NCBI GenBank assembly: GCA_947649645.1
Contig: CANSSP010000004.1
Span: forward strand, 1 to 64,000
Reading direction: 5' to 3'
DNA: 64,000 bases
Origin: an uncultured Roseburia sp.
GTDB lineage: Bacteria; Bacillota; Clostridia; Lachnospirales; Lachnospiraceae
The notes beneath the pieces are model-generated. The model ran no database searches, had not been told where the DNA came from, and saw only the letters and a program-made list of their open reading frames with translations. Positions 33,056-41,890 of the stretch are shown one piece after another. How positions within the stretch are numbered: position 1 is the stretch's first letter; the number at the start of each line of letters is the position of its first letter. A program made the position numbers and the translations under genes.

Positions 33056-34657
33056 TTATACGGCCTCCATCTCAAACCAGAACGTCGTTCCTTCTCCTGC
33101 CCCGCTCTCGACGCCATAACTGACACCGTGAAGCTCCAGGATGCCTTTCACAATGGAAAGTCCGAGCCCGGTCCCCATCACCGCACGCCTGTGCGTCTTG
33201 TCTACTTTATAATATCGATCCCATATATAAGGCAGCGCCTCCGGTTCAACGCCCTCTCCGCTGTCCGACACTTCCACGCGCACACGTTTTCCCTCCGTCT
33301 TCTGCCTGACCTGCACTACCTTGTCTGCTCCTGTATAATTTACGGCGTTATTGATCAGGTTATACATCACCTGACACATTTTAAACGCATCCGCCTCCAC
33401 CTCCACGTCCCCGTCATGGGAAAAAAGAATGGTGTAACCGTCCCGCTCCTTCAGCTTATTATAGCGCGAAAGCACCGTCTCAATGCTCTTCGTCAGACTG
33501 TAGCGCACAATATGCATTTCCTGGGCGCCTGCCTGTAGTTTTGATATATCAAGCATATCGTTGACCAGACTCGTCAGGCGCTCTGCCTCATCGATCACCA
33601 CCTGGATATTTTCCGGCGTATTCTCGCCCGGCAGATCGCGCATTCCCTCAGAATAGGCGATAATCATTGTAAGAGGCGTCCGCAGGTCGTGCGATATATT
33701 TGCGATCAGCTCTCTTTTGAGCGATTCGCTTTTCAGAAGCTCCGCCGCCGTCTGGTTCAGCGTGTCGGAGAGCTCCGCGACCTCACGGTAATCTCCTCCT
33801 TCAAAATGAACGGAAAAATTTCCCTGCGCCATCTCTTTCGCCGACTGACTGATCTGTATCAGAGACTTCGAAACCTGCCTGGATATCAGAAGCGCTATCA
33901 CAAGCAACAATCCCACCATAATAAAGGTGATCCAGACCAGTTCGGCACGCAGTGTGCTCACAGTGGAATCCACAGGGGTGAGCTGTGTGTTTACCATGAC
34001 GACATATTCCTTCCCCGCAACGCGCACGAGATTGACATAAATTACACTCTCAATCTGATCCTGTCCCCAGTTCTGCCGGAACATACCGATATCCATCCCC
34101 GAAAACCTGTCGTACTTTTCCGTTCTTCTTCCGGCGCCTTCCTCCGACAGACCTGCCCTTTCCTGCGCGCCGCTTTCCTCCACGTACATGCGCTCCTTTC
34201 CCGGCGCCTTCTTCCACAGCGCATCCATTTTCAGCAGAGGCAGTCCGGCGGGCGCATATTCACCGATCTCGCCCTCAAATTCAATCTTGGCTGTCCCGCC
34301 GTTCTCCCATGCTTTTCTGTAATAACACGCAAACTGCTCATCCGACATGGCGCCCAGACGTGAATTTGCAATATATTCCGCGTCATGAACCGCATTTCCT
34401 TTCATATCCGTCACAAAAATGGCCACATTATTTTCCGCGGCCAGCTCGTCTATTTTTTCATCCGCAATTTCTGTTTCTTTCTTTAGCGCTTCAATCGTAG
34501 CTGAAATGATTTTTTCTGCATATCTGGTCTTCGTTTTTTTATAAAAAGTATCCAGATAACAGACCTGTATCAGCCAGAGCACGACCAGAAGTATACCCGT
34601 AAACACGAGCAGATAAAAAAAGATCCTCCATTTAATACTGATCTTCTGCCGCATCAA
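33056..34657 (-). CDS. Sensor histidine kinase
   Basis: 533 residues. Two membrane helices (about residues 12-32 and 240-262) flank an extracytoplasmic sensor domain of about 205 residues. A HAMP segment follows ('SKSLIQISQSAKEMAQGNFSVHF'). The H box is 'ELIANISHDLRTPLTMIIAYSEG' with the phospho-accepting His, then the N box 'YNLINNAVNYTG', G1 'VSDSGEGV', the F box and G2 'GTGLGLSIVKGIL'. It should phosphorylate the response regulator encoded directly upstream, which it overlaps by 26 bp. The signal is unknown. Confidence 0.94.
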   Translation of the reverse strand: MMRQKISIKWRIFFYLLVFTGILLVVLWLIQVCYLDTFYKKTKTRYAEKIISATIEALKKETEIADEKIDELAAENNVAIFVTDMKGNAVHDAEYIANSRLGAMSDEQFACYYRKAWENGGTAKIEFEGEIGEYAPAGLPLLKMDALWKKAPGKERMYVEESGAQERAGLSEEGAGRRTEKYDRFSGMDIGMFRQNWGQDQIESVIYVNLVRVAGKEYVVMVNTQLTPVDSTVSTLRAELVWITFIMVGLLLVIALLISRQVSKSLIQISQSAKEMAQGNFSVHFEGGDYREVAELSDTLNQTAAELLKSESLKRELIANISHDLRTPLTMIIAYSEGMRDLPGENTPENIQVVIDEAERLTSLVNDMLDISKLQAGAQEMHIVRYSLTKSIETVLSRYNKLKERDGYTILFSHDGDVEVEADAFKMCQVMYNLINNAVNYTGADKVVQVRQKTEGKRVRVEVSDSGEGVEPEALPYIWDRYYKVDKTHRRAVMGTGLGLSIVKGILELHGVSYGVESGAGEGTTFWFEMEAV

Positions 34658-35321
34658 AACGATACCCCACTCCCCTTAAAGTCACCAGAAACTTCCTGTA
34701 CTCCCCAAGTCTGCCCCGGAGCAGCTTGATATGGGTATCCAGCGTCCTGTCGTCCCCATAGTAGTCATATCCCCACACCTGGGAAAGCAGCGTTTCACGC
34801 CGCAGTGCAATATTCCGGTTTCTGACCAGGTAAAAGAGAAGGTCATACTCTTTTGGAGAAAGCTCCGCCCTCTGCCCGTCCACACTGACGGTCCGCCCGG
34901 TAAAATCGATGAGAAGCCCCTCCGCCTTAAAAATGTCATGCCCTGCCTGCTCTTCTCTGGGCCGGCCGCGCCCGATGACTACGTGAATCCGCATCATCAG
35001 CTCTCTGGGCGAAAACGGTTTCACCACATAATCGTCGATCCCAAGCTCAAACCCGTGAATCCGGTCATACTCCTCCCCGCGCGCAGAGAGCATGATCACC
35101 GGAGTCTTTTTTCTCTTTCTGATCTCCCCGCAGGCAGAAAACCCGTCCAGACCCGGCATCATAATATCCAGAATCACAACATCAAAATTCTGCTCCTCAC
35201 ACAGACGGACAGCCTCCAGGCCGTCCGCCGCCTCCACGATCTCATACCCTTCAGACTCACCAAATTTGCGGATGATCGCCCGGATTTTTTCTTCGTCGTC
35301 CGCCACCAGAATCCTGCTCAT
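34632..35321 (-). CDS. OmpR/PhoB-family response regulator
   Basis: 229 residues. The receiver domain has an acidic pocket in 'ILVADDEEKIR', the phospho-accepting Asp in 'VVILDIMMPGLDG' and Lys in 'YVVKPFSPREL'. The C-terminal winged helix ('LSPKEYDLLFYLVRNRNIALRRETLLSQVWGYDYYGDDRTLDTHIKLLRGRLG' to 'LRGVGYRFD') binds DNA. Partner of the overlapping histidine kinase gene; a small membrane-protein gene precedes it by about 30 bp and may belong to the same operon. Confidence 0.95.
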   Translation of the reverse strand: MSRILVADDEEKIRAIIRKFGESEGYEIVEAADGLEAVRLCEEQNFDVVILDIMMPGLDGFSACGEIRKRKKTPVIMLSARGEEYDRIHGFELGIDDYVVKPFSPRELMMRIHVVIGRGRPREEQAGHDIFKAEGLLIDFTGRTVSVDGQRAELSPKEYDLLFYLVRNRNIALRRETLLSQVWGYDYYGDDRTLDTHIKLLRGRLGEYRKFLVTLRGVGYRFDAAEDQY

Positions 35322-35352
35322 ATCCCTCCCCCTTTCCCATATCTCCTGTTCC

Positions 35353-35688
35353 TTACAGATAATCCCGCCTCGCCCGATGCAGACTGGAGTAAAACCAGCA
35401 GAATGCCAGAAAAAACGATACCATTTTCACATAATCCCAGTATCTCATCGAAAAAAACAGGTCGTTTACCACCCCTGAGCCCCCCGCCAGAATAAGAACG
35501 ATTCCAAGGGCAGTCTCCCTCCAGTACATAAAGCCAACCCATCCGTCTCTGTCACGACAGGCAGCGCTTTCTTCTCCGGTCAGTATGACACTGCCGATCT
35601 CGCCGCTCTTTTTCATGCGCACTCCCGCAGCCGCCATATAGAGACCGGAAATCACCATGATCACATCGAAAACCGTCATGATATCCAT
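35353..35688 (-). CDS. Small membrane protein of unknown function
   Basis: 111 residues with three hydrophobic segments ('VFDVIMVISGLYMAAAGVRM', 'TALGIVLILAGGSGVVNDLF' and 'MVSFFLAFCWFYSS'). I do not recognise it. It precedes the two-component genes by 31 bp on the same strand and probably shares their promoter: TTGCAC (35739-35744), 17 bp, TATAAT (35716-35721). Confidence 0.7.
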   Translation of the reverse strand: MDIMTVFDVIMVISGLYMAAAGVRMKKSGEIGSVILTGEESAACRDRDGWVGFMYWRETALGIVLILAGGSGVVNDLFFSMRYWDYVKMVSFFLAFCWFYSSLHRARRDYL

Positions 35689-35715
35689 CTTTTGTTCCCT
35701 TCCTTTCTCTGTTTC

Positions 35716-35744
35716 ATTATAATCGTTATCGTTCCCCGGTGCAA
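35716..35744 (-). promoter_or_regulatory. Promoter of the membrane protein and two-component operon
   Basis: On the minus strand, TTGCAC and a perfect TATAAT with 17-bp spacing, about 28 bp before the ATG at 35688. Confidence 0.7.
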
Positions 35745-35801
35745 TCTCCGCAAAAACTTTAAATTACCTTCATGAAATTTTAACAAATTCCACAATATTG
35801 A

Positions 35802-35830
35802 TTGAACTATTTTTTTTCTTAGTGTAAAAT
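35802..35830 (+). promoter_or_regulatory. Promoter of the CheY-like gene
   Basis: TTGAAC (35802-35807) and TAAAAT (35825-35830) with 17-bp spacing, about 40 bp before the ATG. Confidence 0.6.
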
Positions 35831-35870
35831 AGGACTGTGTATATTATTCTGGGATAGAGGAGATTTTACC

Positions 35871-36248
35871 ATGACATTAAATAATGTAAAAATTCTAATT
35901 GGAGATGATTCCATTCTCGCGAGAAAACAGCTGAAGGATGTCATCCGGTCTTACGGCTCCCCCATTTTTTTCGAAGCTGCCAACGGGCAGGAAGCAGTAG
36001 ATGCCTATAAAAAAGAAACCCCGGATCTTGTTTTCCTCGACATTGTAATGCCAGTCAAAGATGGAATTACCGCCGTCAGCGAGATTGTCGGCCACGATAA
36101 AAACGCAGACATCGTGATTGTATCCTCCGTCGGGACTCAGACCCAGCTCAAGGCAGCCATTGAAGCCGGCGCGAATGATTTTATTCAAAAACCCTTGAAT
36201 GCAGATCAGGTTCGTCACATTATTACCTCAAGATTTGAAGGGAGATAA
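35871..36248 (+). CDS. Single-domain CheY-like response regulator
   Basis: 125 residues, receiver domain only. The acidic pair is 'LIGDDSILARKQL', the phosphorylation Asp is in 'LVFLDIVMPVKDG', the Thr/Ser switch is in 'IVIVSSVG', and Lys is in 'DFIQKPLNADQ'. The ribosome site is GGAG with 8-nt spacing. The next gene starts 2 bp after its stop and encodes a MshEN-like plus CheX-like protein, probably its phosphatase or effector partner. No other chemotaxis gene is nearby. Confidence 0.92.
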   Translation: MTLNNVKILIGDDSILARKQLKDVIRSYGSPIFFEAANGQEAVDAYKKETPDLVFLDIVMPVKDGITAVSEIVGHDKNADIVIVSSVGTQTQLKAAIEAGANDFIQKPLNADQVRHIITSRFEGR

Positions 36249-36250
36249 CT

Positions 36251-37144
36251 ATGTACGCTCAGTTTTTCGGCAATTACCTTCTGACAAGGGATATTGTCAC
36301 CAAAGAACAGTTAATCACTGCCATGCAGAAAAAGACTTCCCAGCATATGAAGCTTGGGACACTGGCGATTCATGCCGGATATATGACCGCGGGCGAGGTG
36401 GACCGGGTTATTATTCTGCAGACGCACCAGGACAAGCGTTTTGGGGAGATCGCAATACACGAAGGTTACCTTACCGAAACGCAGGTTGCAGAGTTGCTGA
36501 AAAAGCAGAAACCGGATTTTCTCCGCCTGGGACAGGTTCTGATCGAGGACGGCGTTCTGGACAACGAACAGCTGCAGGATGCCATTATCAACTACCAGTC
36601 AGAGAGCGAATTTGACGACTTTATCTATTCCGACGAGACCAGGGAGACAATCGAACACCTTCTGGCAAATTTCTTTGTTGCGAGCGAACGGCCGCTTACC
36701 AGATACGAGCTCTCCTACCTCCAGTTATTGTTCAATAACCTTGTCCGTTTTATCGGCGATGATTTTACCCCCGTCGCCCCTTATTCGGCAAAAGAATACC
36801 CGACGAATTACTGTGTTTCACAGAAAGTGTCGGGCGAGTTTTCGGTGCGGATTTCCATCGATATGACAAAGAAATGCTGTATCGACTTTGCTTCCAGATA
36901 TGCCAGAGAGATTTTTCCGGACTTTGACGAATACGTACAGGCTTCTCTCGAAGACTTTTTAAATCTTCACAACGGCCTTTTTACGGTTAATCTGTCCAAC
37001 GATTATTCCGTAGAACTACAGCCGGATCCTCCTGCGCTGGAGACAAGAGAGCTGCTCACATTCCAGACAGAAACCTATCTTCTTCCGATTATTTATCCGT
37101 TTGGAATGCTTCACTTTATCATCGAGATCGCTCCCGTTGAATAG
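36251..37144 (+). CDS. MshEN-like repeats fused to a CheX/CheC-like domain
   Basis: 297 residues. The N-terminal 125 residues hold three related blocks of the form [KR]-[LF]-G-x(2)-[LAV]-x(3)-G-x(2)-[TDL]: 'KLGTLAIHAGYMT', 'RFGEIAIHEGYLT' and 'RLGQVLIEDGVLD'. These resemble MshEN motifs, which bind c-di-GMP in PilB/MshE ATPases. The C-terminal 160 residues ('FSVRISIDMTKKCCIDFASRYAREIFPDFDEYVQASLEDFLNLHNGLFTVNLSN') look like a CheX/CheC-type phosphatase fold. The protein may link c-di-GMP to dephosphorylation of the CheY-like protein. Both domain calls are by eye and the function is inferred. Confidence 0.6.
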   Translation: MYAQFFGNYLLTRDIVTKEQLITAMQKKTSQHMKLGTLAIHAGYMTAGEVDRVIILQTHQDKRFGEIAIHEGYLTETQVAELLKKQKPDFLRLGQVLIEDGVLDNEQLQDAIINYQSESEFDDFIYSDETRETIEHLLANFFVASERPLTRYELSYLQLLFNNLVRFIGDDFTPVAPYSAKEYPTNYCVSQKVSGEFSVRISIDMTKKCCIDFASRYAREIFPDFDEYVQASLEDFLNLHNGLFTVNLSNDYSVELQPDPPALETRELLTFQTETYLLPIIYPFGMLHFIIEIAPVE

Positions 37145-37163
37145 CACTTTCCCGTCGCGGGCA

Positions 37164-37202
37164 GAAAAAACGGGCAGAAGATTGTCTTTTCTCTTCTGCC
37201 CG
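37164..37202 (-). terminator. Terminator downstream of thrC
   Basis: On the minus strand, CGGGCAGAAG / CTTCTGCCCG is followed by TTTTTT. It also lies 20 bp after the convergent MshEN-like gene. Confidence 0.82.
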
Positions 37203-37269
37203 CACGAAAGCGCATCTGCGTTTCTCATTATTCCTTTCTATGTGCCGTAACACAATCCGGTCACTTTTC

Positions 37270-38766
37270 TCACAGCATGCCAAGAAACCGCTTCACCGTC
37301 TGCGGCATCTCTGCAACCCCGCACACCGTGTCGTGAAGCACCGGGGCATTGCGTATTTCCTCAATCGCCTTTGGCAGAGCGATATTTCCGATTCTGGAAA
37401 GCTCATCGACCAGCTCAAAATCCGTCATTTTATCATACCCGCCATCAATGGCTCTCATAACGCTCCTTGTGAACTTAAACGGACTTGCGGTGGAAGCGAT
37501 CACCGTTTTTGTCGCTGCATCACCTGTGTCTTTTTTATAGGACCGATAGACGCCTGCCGCGACAGCCGTGTGGGTATCTATGATGTACCCTGTCTTTTCG
37601 TACAGTTCACGGATCACCGCCGCCGTCTCCTCCTCACCGGTACAGCCGCCGTAGAAGTCCGCAAGCTGTTCCTGCATTTCTTCCGTGATCTCATACTTCC
37701 CGGACTCTGCAAGTTCCCGCATAAGAGCCGCGTTCTTTTCGGCGTCTCCCCCGGCGATCCGGTAAATCAGCCGCTCAAGATTGCTGGAGATCAGAATATC
37801 CATCGACGGTGAGCTCGTCAGCACAAATTCCCTGTTTTTATCGTAAACGCCGGTCGCAAAAAAATCATACAATACTTTGTTCTCATTGGACGCACAGATC
37901 AGCTTCGCGATCGGAAGCCCCATCTGTTTTGCATAAAAGGCGGCAAGGATATTTCCAAAATTTCCGGTCGGAACCGTCACATTGATCTTTTCTCCGTCAG
38001 CGATGACGTCGTTTGCAACCAGTCTGCCATAGGCATGGACGTAATATACAATCTGGGGGACAAGACGCCCGATATTGATCGAATTGGCCGAGGAAAACTG
38101 ATAACCGGCTTTCTGCATCTGCTCTTTCAGTACTGCATCCGAAAACATCTCTTTGACCCCCGTCTGTGCCTGGTCAAAATTGCCGTTTATCCCTGCGACA
38201 AACGTATTGTCTCCTTTCTGCGTCACCATCTGCAGCTCCTGTATCGGACTGACGCCGCCTTTTGGATAAAAGACGATAATTTTTGTCCCCGGTACGTCCG
38301 CAAATCCCGCGAGCGCCGCCTTTCCTGTATCTCCGGAGGTCGCCGTCAGAATCACAATCTCATTCTGAACATGGTTCTTTTTCGCCGCTGTCACGAGAAG
38401 ATGCGGCAATATGGAAAGCGCCATATCCTTAAATGCGATTGTAGGACCATGGAACAATTCCAGATAATACGCTCCGTCCGCGTCCACGAGCGGCGCGATC
38501 TCCTCTGTGTCAAACTTGCCATCGTAAGCGGCGGCAATACACTTCTTCAGCTCTTCTTCCGTAAAATCGGTAAAAAACTGCTTCATCACCTCATATGCCG
38601 TCTCCTGATAAGTCATCCCGGCAAGCTCTGCCACACCAACGGCAAGCGGCGGTATCGCGGACGGCACAAACAGGCCGCCGTCGTCCGCCAGGCCTTTTAG
38701 AATCGCCTGGGAGGCAGATACCTTTTCCGCAGCGTTTCTTGTACTTGTATACACGATTTCCATCAT
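37270..38766 (-). CDS. thrC: Threonine synthase
   Basis: 498 residues. It opens 'VYTSTRNAAEKVSASQAILKGLADDGGLFVP', typical of ThrC. The PLP lysine lies in 'ELFHGPTIAFKDMALSILP', and the phosphate-binding 'ATSGDTGKAALAGF' follows. A later Gly-rich segment, 'VTVPTGNFGNILAAFYAK', completes the cofactor site. It converts O-phosphohomoserine to threonine. Two ATG codons in tandem (38766 and 38763) follow AAGAGG, so either may start. Single gene with its own terminator. Confidence 0.95.
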   Translation of the reverse strand: MMEIVYTSTRNAAEKVSASQAILKGLADDGGLFVPSAIPPLAVGVAELAGMTYQETAYEVMKQFFTDFTEEELKKCIAAAYDGKFDTEEIAPLVDADGAYYLELFHGPTIAFKDMALSILPHLLVTAAKKNHVQNEIVILTATSGDTGKAALAGFADVPGTKIIVFYPKGGVSPIQELQMVTQKGDNTFVAGINGNFDQAQTGVKEMFSDAVLKEQMQKAGYQFSSANSINIGRLVPQIVYYVHAYGRLVANDVIADGEKINVTVPTGNFGNILAAFYAKQMGLPIAKLICASNENKVLYDFFATGVYDKNREFVLTSSPSMDILISSNLERLIYRIAGGDAEKNAALMRELAESGKYEITEEMQEQLADFYGGCTGEEETAAVIRELYEKTGYIIDTHTAVAAGVYRSYKKDTGDAATKTVIASTASPFKFTRSVMRAIDGGYDKMTDFELVDELSRIGNIALPKAIEEIRNAPVLHDTVCGVAEMPQTVKRFLGML

Positions 38767-38956
38767 AAAATCCTCTTATCCTTTCCTCTTTCCGACCGGT
38801 GAAACCGTATCCGGTTTCACTATTATAGTATAAAAAGACGCCCGGAGCAACCATAACATCCGTTCATTCCCGGCTTGCATTCATTTCTCTTTCATGCTAT
38901 TCTATATCCATCTCACAAATGCAAAGTGACATACTTTAACAACAACGGAGGTATTT

Positions 38957-39826
38957 ATGCTCCCGGGAGTTTATACTGCGGTGCGCAAAAACGGCACCCT
39001 CTACTATCGTTCCAGTATCAATTATCACAGCAAACACATCAGTCTGGGCAGTTTTCCGACAGAAGGTGAAGCTGCAAGGGCATACCGGGAAGCGTCCTTT
39101 CTGCTCTCAGACGCATCGGTGACCATTCACAACGTATTCGACGGCATTCTTTCCTGCCCCGACGACACAAAAACGGAGAAAAACACAAAAACGGCCGGAA
39201 TGTCGGCACTCTCGCCGGAAAAGGCCGTCATACTGCTGAATTTCAGGGACAACGGCCTTTATATTAAAAATCCGATCTATCTGCGCAAAGGGTATTTCAG
39301 TTATTTTCTCTCCCCGTCCATTGAGCTGAAATTTGACATCGATGATCTGTTTTATTATTCAAGCCACAAGATTCAGAAACGACAGGGGTATCTCTTTGTC
39401 AGCGACTATGGCACGCAGTATTCCATTCTGGGACGCTGCGGCATCCGCCCCTATGCAGTCGCAGGGCGCGATTACGAATTTGCCAACGGAGACCCTTTTG
39501 ATTTCCGGTATTCCAATATGATAATCAGAACCAGATTTCACGGTGTCGTTCTGATACGCCAGAAGGGAAAAGAACGCTACCGCGCCCGCATCCACATCAA
39601 CGGCACCTATATTGTCGGCACTTATGAATCCGAGGAAAAGGCCGCCGTCGCTTACAATAAGGCTGCCGATCTGGCGAAAGCGGCCGGCATCCGGAAAAAT
39701 TTCCCGGAAAATTATGTAGACGCCTTTTCCCCGAAAGAATACGCGCAGCTCTACACCGAACTAAAGCTTTCCAGGCGCTACCTCCAATATCTGAGGACAC
39801 GAAGAACCGCCCAGGATAAGACCTGA
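38957..39826 (+). CDS. Protein with two AP2-like domains and an HNH-like middle
   Basis: 289 residues. The N-terminal block 'GVYTAVRKNGTLYYRSSINYHSKHISLGSFPTEGEAARAYREAS' and the C-terminal block 'GVVLIRQKGKERYRARIHINGTYIVGTYESEEKAAVAYNKAADL' both look like AP2/ERF-type DNA-binding domains (three strands and a helix). Between them, 'YEFANGDPFDFRYSNMIIRT' resembles the tail of an HNH endonuclease domain of HNH-AP2 homing enzymes, but its catalytic histidines are not evident. It may be a domesticated homing endonuclease acting as a DNA-binding protein. It is divergent from thrC and preceded by GGAGG. Confidence 0.7.
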   Translation: MLPGVYTAVRKNGTLYYRSSINYHSKHISLGSFPTEGEAARAYREASFLLSDASVTIHNVFDGILSCPDDTKTEKNTKTAGMSALSPEKAVILLNFRDNGLYIKNPIYLRKGYFSYFLSPSIELKFDIDDLFYYSSHKIQKRQGYLFVSDYGTQYSILGRCGIRPYAVAGRDYEFANGDPFDFRYSNMIIRTRFHGVVLIRQKGKERYRARIHINGTYIVGTYESEEKAAVAYNKAADLAKAAGIRKNFPENYVDAFSPKEYAQLYTELKLSRRYLQYLRTRRTAQDKT

Positions 39827-39841
39827 ACCTTACGGCCTCTT

Positions 39842-40333
39842 TCAGGATTTCTGATTAATATAGTTTACCAGTCCCTCGCAGTCGATGATTTTCTGCATAA
39901 ACGGCGGAAATGCCTGCCCTTTGAATGTCGCGCCCGTCGTCGTGTCTGTAATCACCCCGGAATCAAAATCCACCTCGACCTCGTCCCCCGCCGCGATCGC
40001 GTTCGCCGCTTCCCCACACTCTATGATCGGAAGCCCGATATTGATCGCATTCCGGTAAAAAATCCGTGCAAATGTCTCTGCAATCACGCAGCTCACTCCC
40101 GCTGCTTTGATCGCAATCGGCGCATGTTCCCTCGAAGAACCACAGCCAAAATTCTTATCGGCGACGATGATATCGCCTTCTCTTACCTTTTTCACAAATT
40201 CACTGTCAATATCTTCCATACAGTGTGCCGCAAGCTCTTTCGGATCGGAAGAGTTTAAGTACCTTGCAGGAATAATGACATCCGTATCCACATTGTCACC
40301 ATATTTAAATACACGGCCCTTTGCTGCCTTCAT
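39842..40333 (-). CDS. leuD: 3-isopropylmalate dehydratase small subunit
   Basis: 163 residues. It opens '[34 protein letters not shown]'. '[18 protein letters not shown]' is the swivelling-domain substrate loop of the aconitase family. It forms the isopropylmalate isomerase with LeuC, the second enzyme of leucine synthesis. It follows leuC by about 50 bp. The archaeal-type short form (about 160 residues) is the usual clostridial version. An end-to-end gap of only about 15 bp to the AP2-like gene leaves little room for a separate terminator. Confidence 0.94.
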   Translation of the reverse strand: MKAAKGRVFKYGDNVDTDVIIPARYLNSSDPKELAAHCMEDIDSEFVKKVREGDIIVADKNFGCGSSREHAPIAIKAAGVSCVIAETFARIFYRNAINIGLPIIECGEAANAIAAGDEVEVDFDSGVITDTTTGATFKGQAFPPFMQKIIDCEGLVNYINQKS

Positions 40334-40384
40334 ATCACATCTCTCTCCTTTTTCTGATTCTCATTGTCAAAATCCGTTCTGTAC

Positions 40385-41647
40385 TCAGTCCAGCTCATCC
40401 GGACCCGAAAGTTTTCCCGTGACTGCACTCGCCGCCGCCACCGCAGGGCCTGCCAGATATATCTCCGATTCTACATGCCCCATTCTGCCGACAAAGTTCC
40501 GGTTTGTCGTGGACACACAGCGCTCGTGTTCCGCCAGAATCCCCATATATCCGCCGAGACAAGGCCCACAGGTCGGCGTACTTACGATGGCTCCGGCCTC
40601 CACAAATATTTTTAACAGCCCCTCCTCCATAGCGGTAAGATAAATCTGCTGTGTCGCCGGGATAATAATCACACGCATCCCCTTTGCAACTTTGCGTCCC
40701 TTTAAAATAGAAGCTGCGATCCTGAGATCATCCATCCTCCCGTTCGTGCAGGAACCGATCACAACCTGATCAATTTTAAGATCACCCGCCTCATCGATTG
40801 TCCTTGTGTTTTCCGGAAGATGCGGAAACGCCACCGTCGGTTTTAACGCGCCCAGGTCAATCGTATATTCCTCGTCATATACCGCATCCTCATCCGCCTC
40901 ATAGATCACATACGGACGGTTTCCATGCTCTTTCATATACTGTTCCGCCAGCGCATCAACCGGAAAAATACCGTTTTTGCCGCCCGCTTCAATCGCCATA
41001 TTGGCGATCGTAAAACGATCGTCCATCGTCAGATAGGAAATACCGTCCCCGGTAAACTCCATGGATTTATAGAGCGCGCCGTCGACACCGATTTTACCGA
41101 TAATGTGCAATATGATGTCTTTTCCGCCGATCCATTTCGCCGGTTTTCCGGTCAGATGAAACCGGATCGCCGCCGGCACCTTAAACCATGCTTTTCCCGT
41201 CGCCATGCCGGCCGCCATATCCGTGCTCCCGACCCCGGTTGAAAATGCCCCGAGCGCCCCATACGTACAGGTGTGGGAATCCGCCCCGATGATGACGTCG
41301 CCCGCCACCGTCAGTCCTTTTTCGGGCAGAAGCGCGTGCTCAATGCCCATCTCGCCCACATCAAAATAATTCGTAATCTCATGCTTACAGGCAAACTCTC
41401 TGACACATTTACAGTGTTGCGCGGATTTGATGTCCTTATTCGGCACAAAATGATCCAGCACCAGCGCAATCTTATCTTTGTCAAAGACGCCGTCCGCCTT
41501 CATTTTGTCCATCTCGTGAATCGCCACCGGCGAAGTGATATCGTTCCCTAAAACCAGGTCTAAATCCGCTTCAATCAGCTGTCCCGCACTCACCTCGGGA
41601 AGCCCTGCATGCGCTGCAAGAATTTTCTGCGTCATCGTCATACCCAT
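40385..41647 (-). CDS. leuC: 3-isopropylmalate dehydratase large subunit
   Basis: 420 residues. '[12 protein letters not shown]' opens the aconitase-type chain. '[25 protein letters not shown]', '[17 protein letters not shown]' and '[15 protein letters not shown]' hold the three cysteines that bind the [4Fe-4S] cluster. It isomerises isopropylmalate with LeuD in leucine synthesis. The start at 41647 has AGGAGG with 9-nt spacing; the longer frame lacks a site. It is divergent from a LysR-type gene with a visible operator, a plausible leucine-pathway regulator. Confidence 0.94.
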   Translation of the reverse strand: MGMTMTQKILAAHAGLPEVSAGQLIEADLDLVLGNDITSPVAIHEMDKMKADGVFDKDKIALVLDHFVPNKDIKSAQHCKCVREFACKHEITNYFDVGEMGIEHALLPEKGLTVAGDVIIGADSHTCTYGALGAFSTGVGSTDMAAGMATGKAWFKVPAAIRFHLTGKPAKWIGGKDIILHIIGKIGVDGALYKSMEFTGDGISYLTMDDRFTIANMAIEAGGKNGIFPVDALAEQYMKEHGNRPYVIYEADEDAVYDEEYTIDLGALKPTVAFPHLPENTRTIDEAGDLKIDQVVIGSCTNGRMDDLRIAASILKGRKVAKGMRVIIIPATQQIYLTAMEEGLLKIFVEAGAIVSTPTCGPCLGGYMGILAEHERCVSTTNRNFVGRMGHVESEIYLAGPAVAAASAVTGKLSGPDELD

Positions 41648-41755
41648 GCGTCGTATCCTCCTGAAATATAAAAAATAAAATACAGCCATCTCACGCTGCT
41701 CTCTGAAACCATTCTATCATACCATACATTATAATAAAAATACATAATAAATATA

Positions 41756-41784
41756 TTTACCATAACCATGTGCTATGGTATACT
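41756..41784 (+). promoter_or_regulatory. LysR-gene promoter with embedded inverted repeat
   Basis: TTTACC (41756-41761), 17 bp, TATACT (41779-41784). Inside it, ACCATA-N9-TATGGT (41759-41779) is a perfect inverted repeat of the LysR T-N11-A type. A half-site ACCATA recurs at 41721-41726, toward leuC. The placement fits autoregulation and control of leuCD. Confidence 0.65.
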
Positions 41785-41890
41785 TTTTAAAAAGGGCAGA
41801 TGTAAAACCTTCTTTTCACAAGGGCAGTCTGCACGCTGCCCGTCACGAAGTCACCTACGCACAAAAACCAGCGCAGAAATGAGGATTGCC

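Noticed and set aside
32770..33126. Frames in the gap between citrate synthase and the histidine kinase
   Set aside because: Both strands overlap the ends of real genes; no ribosome site or family pattern.
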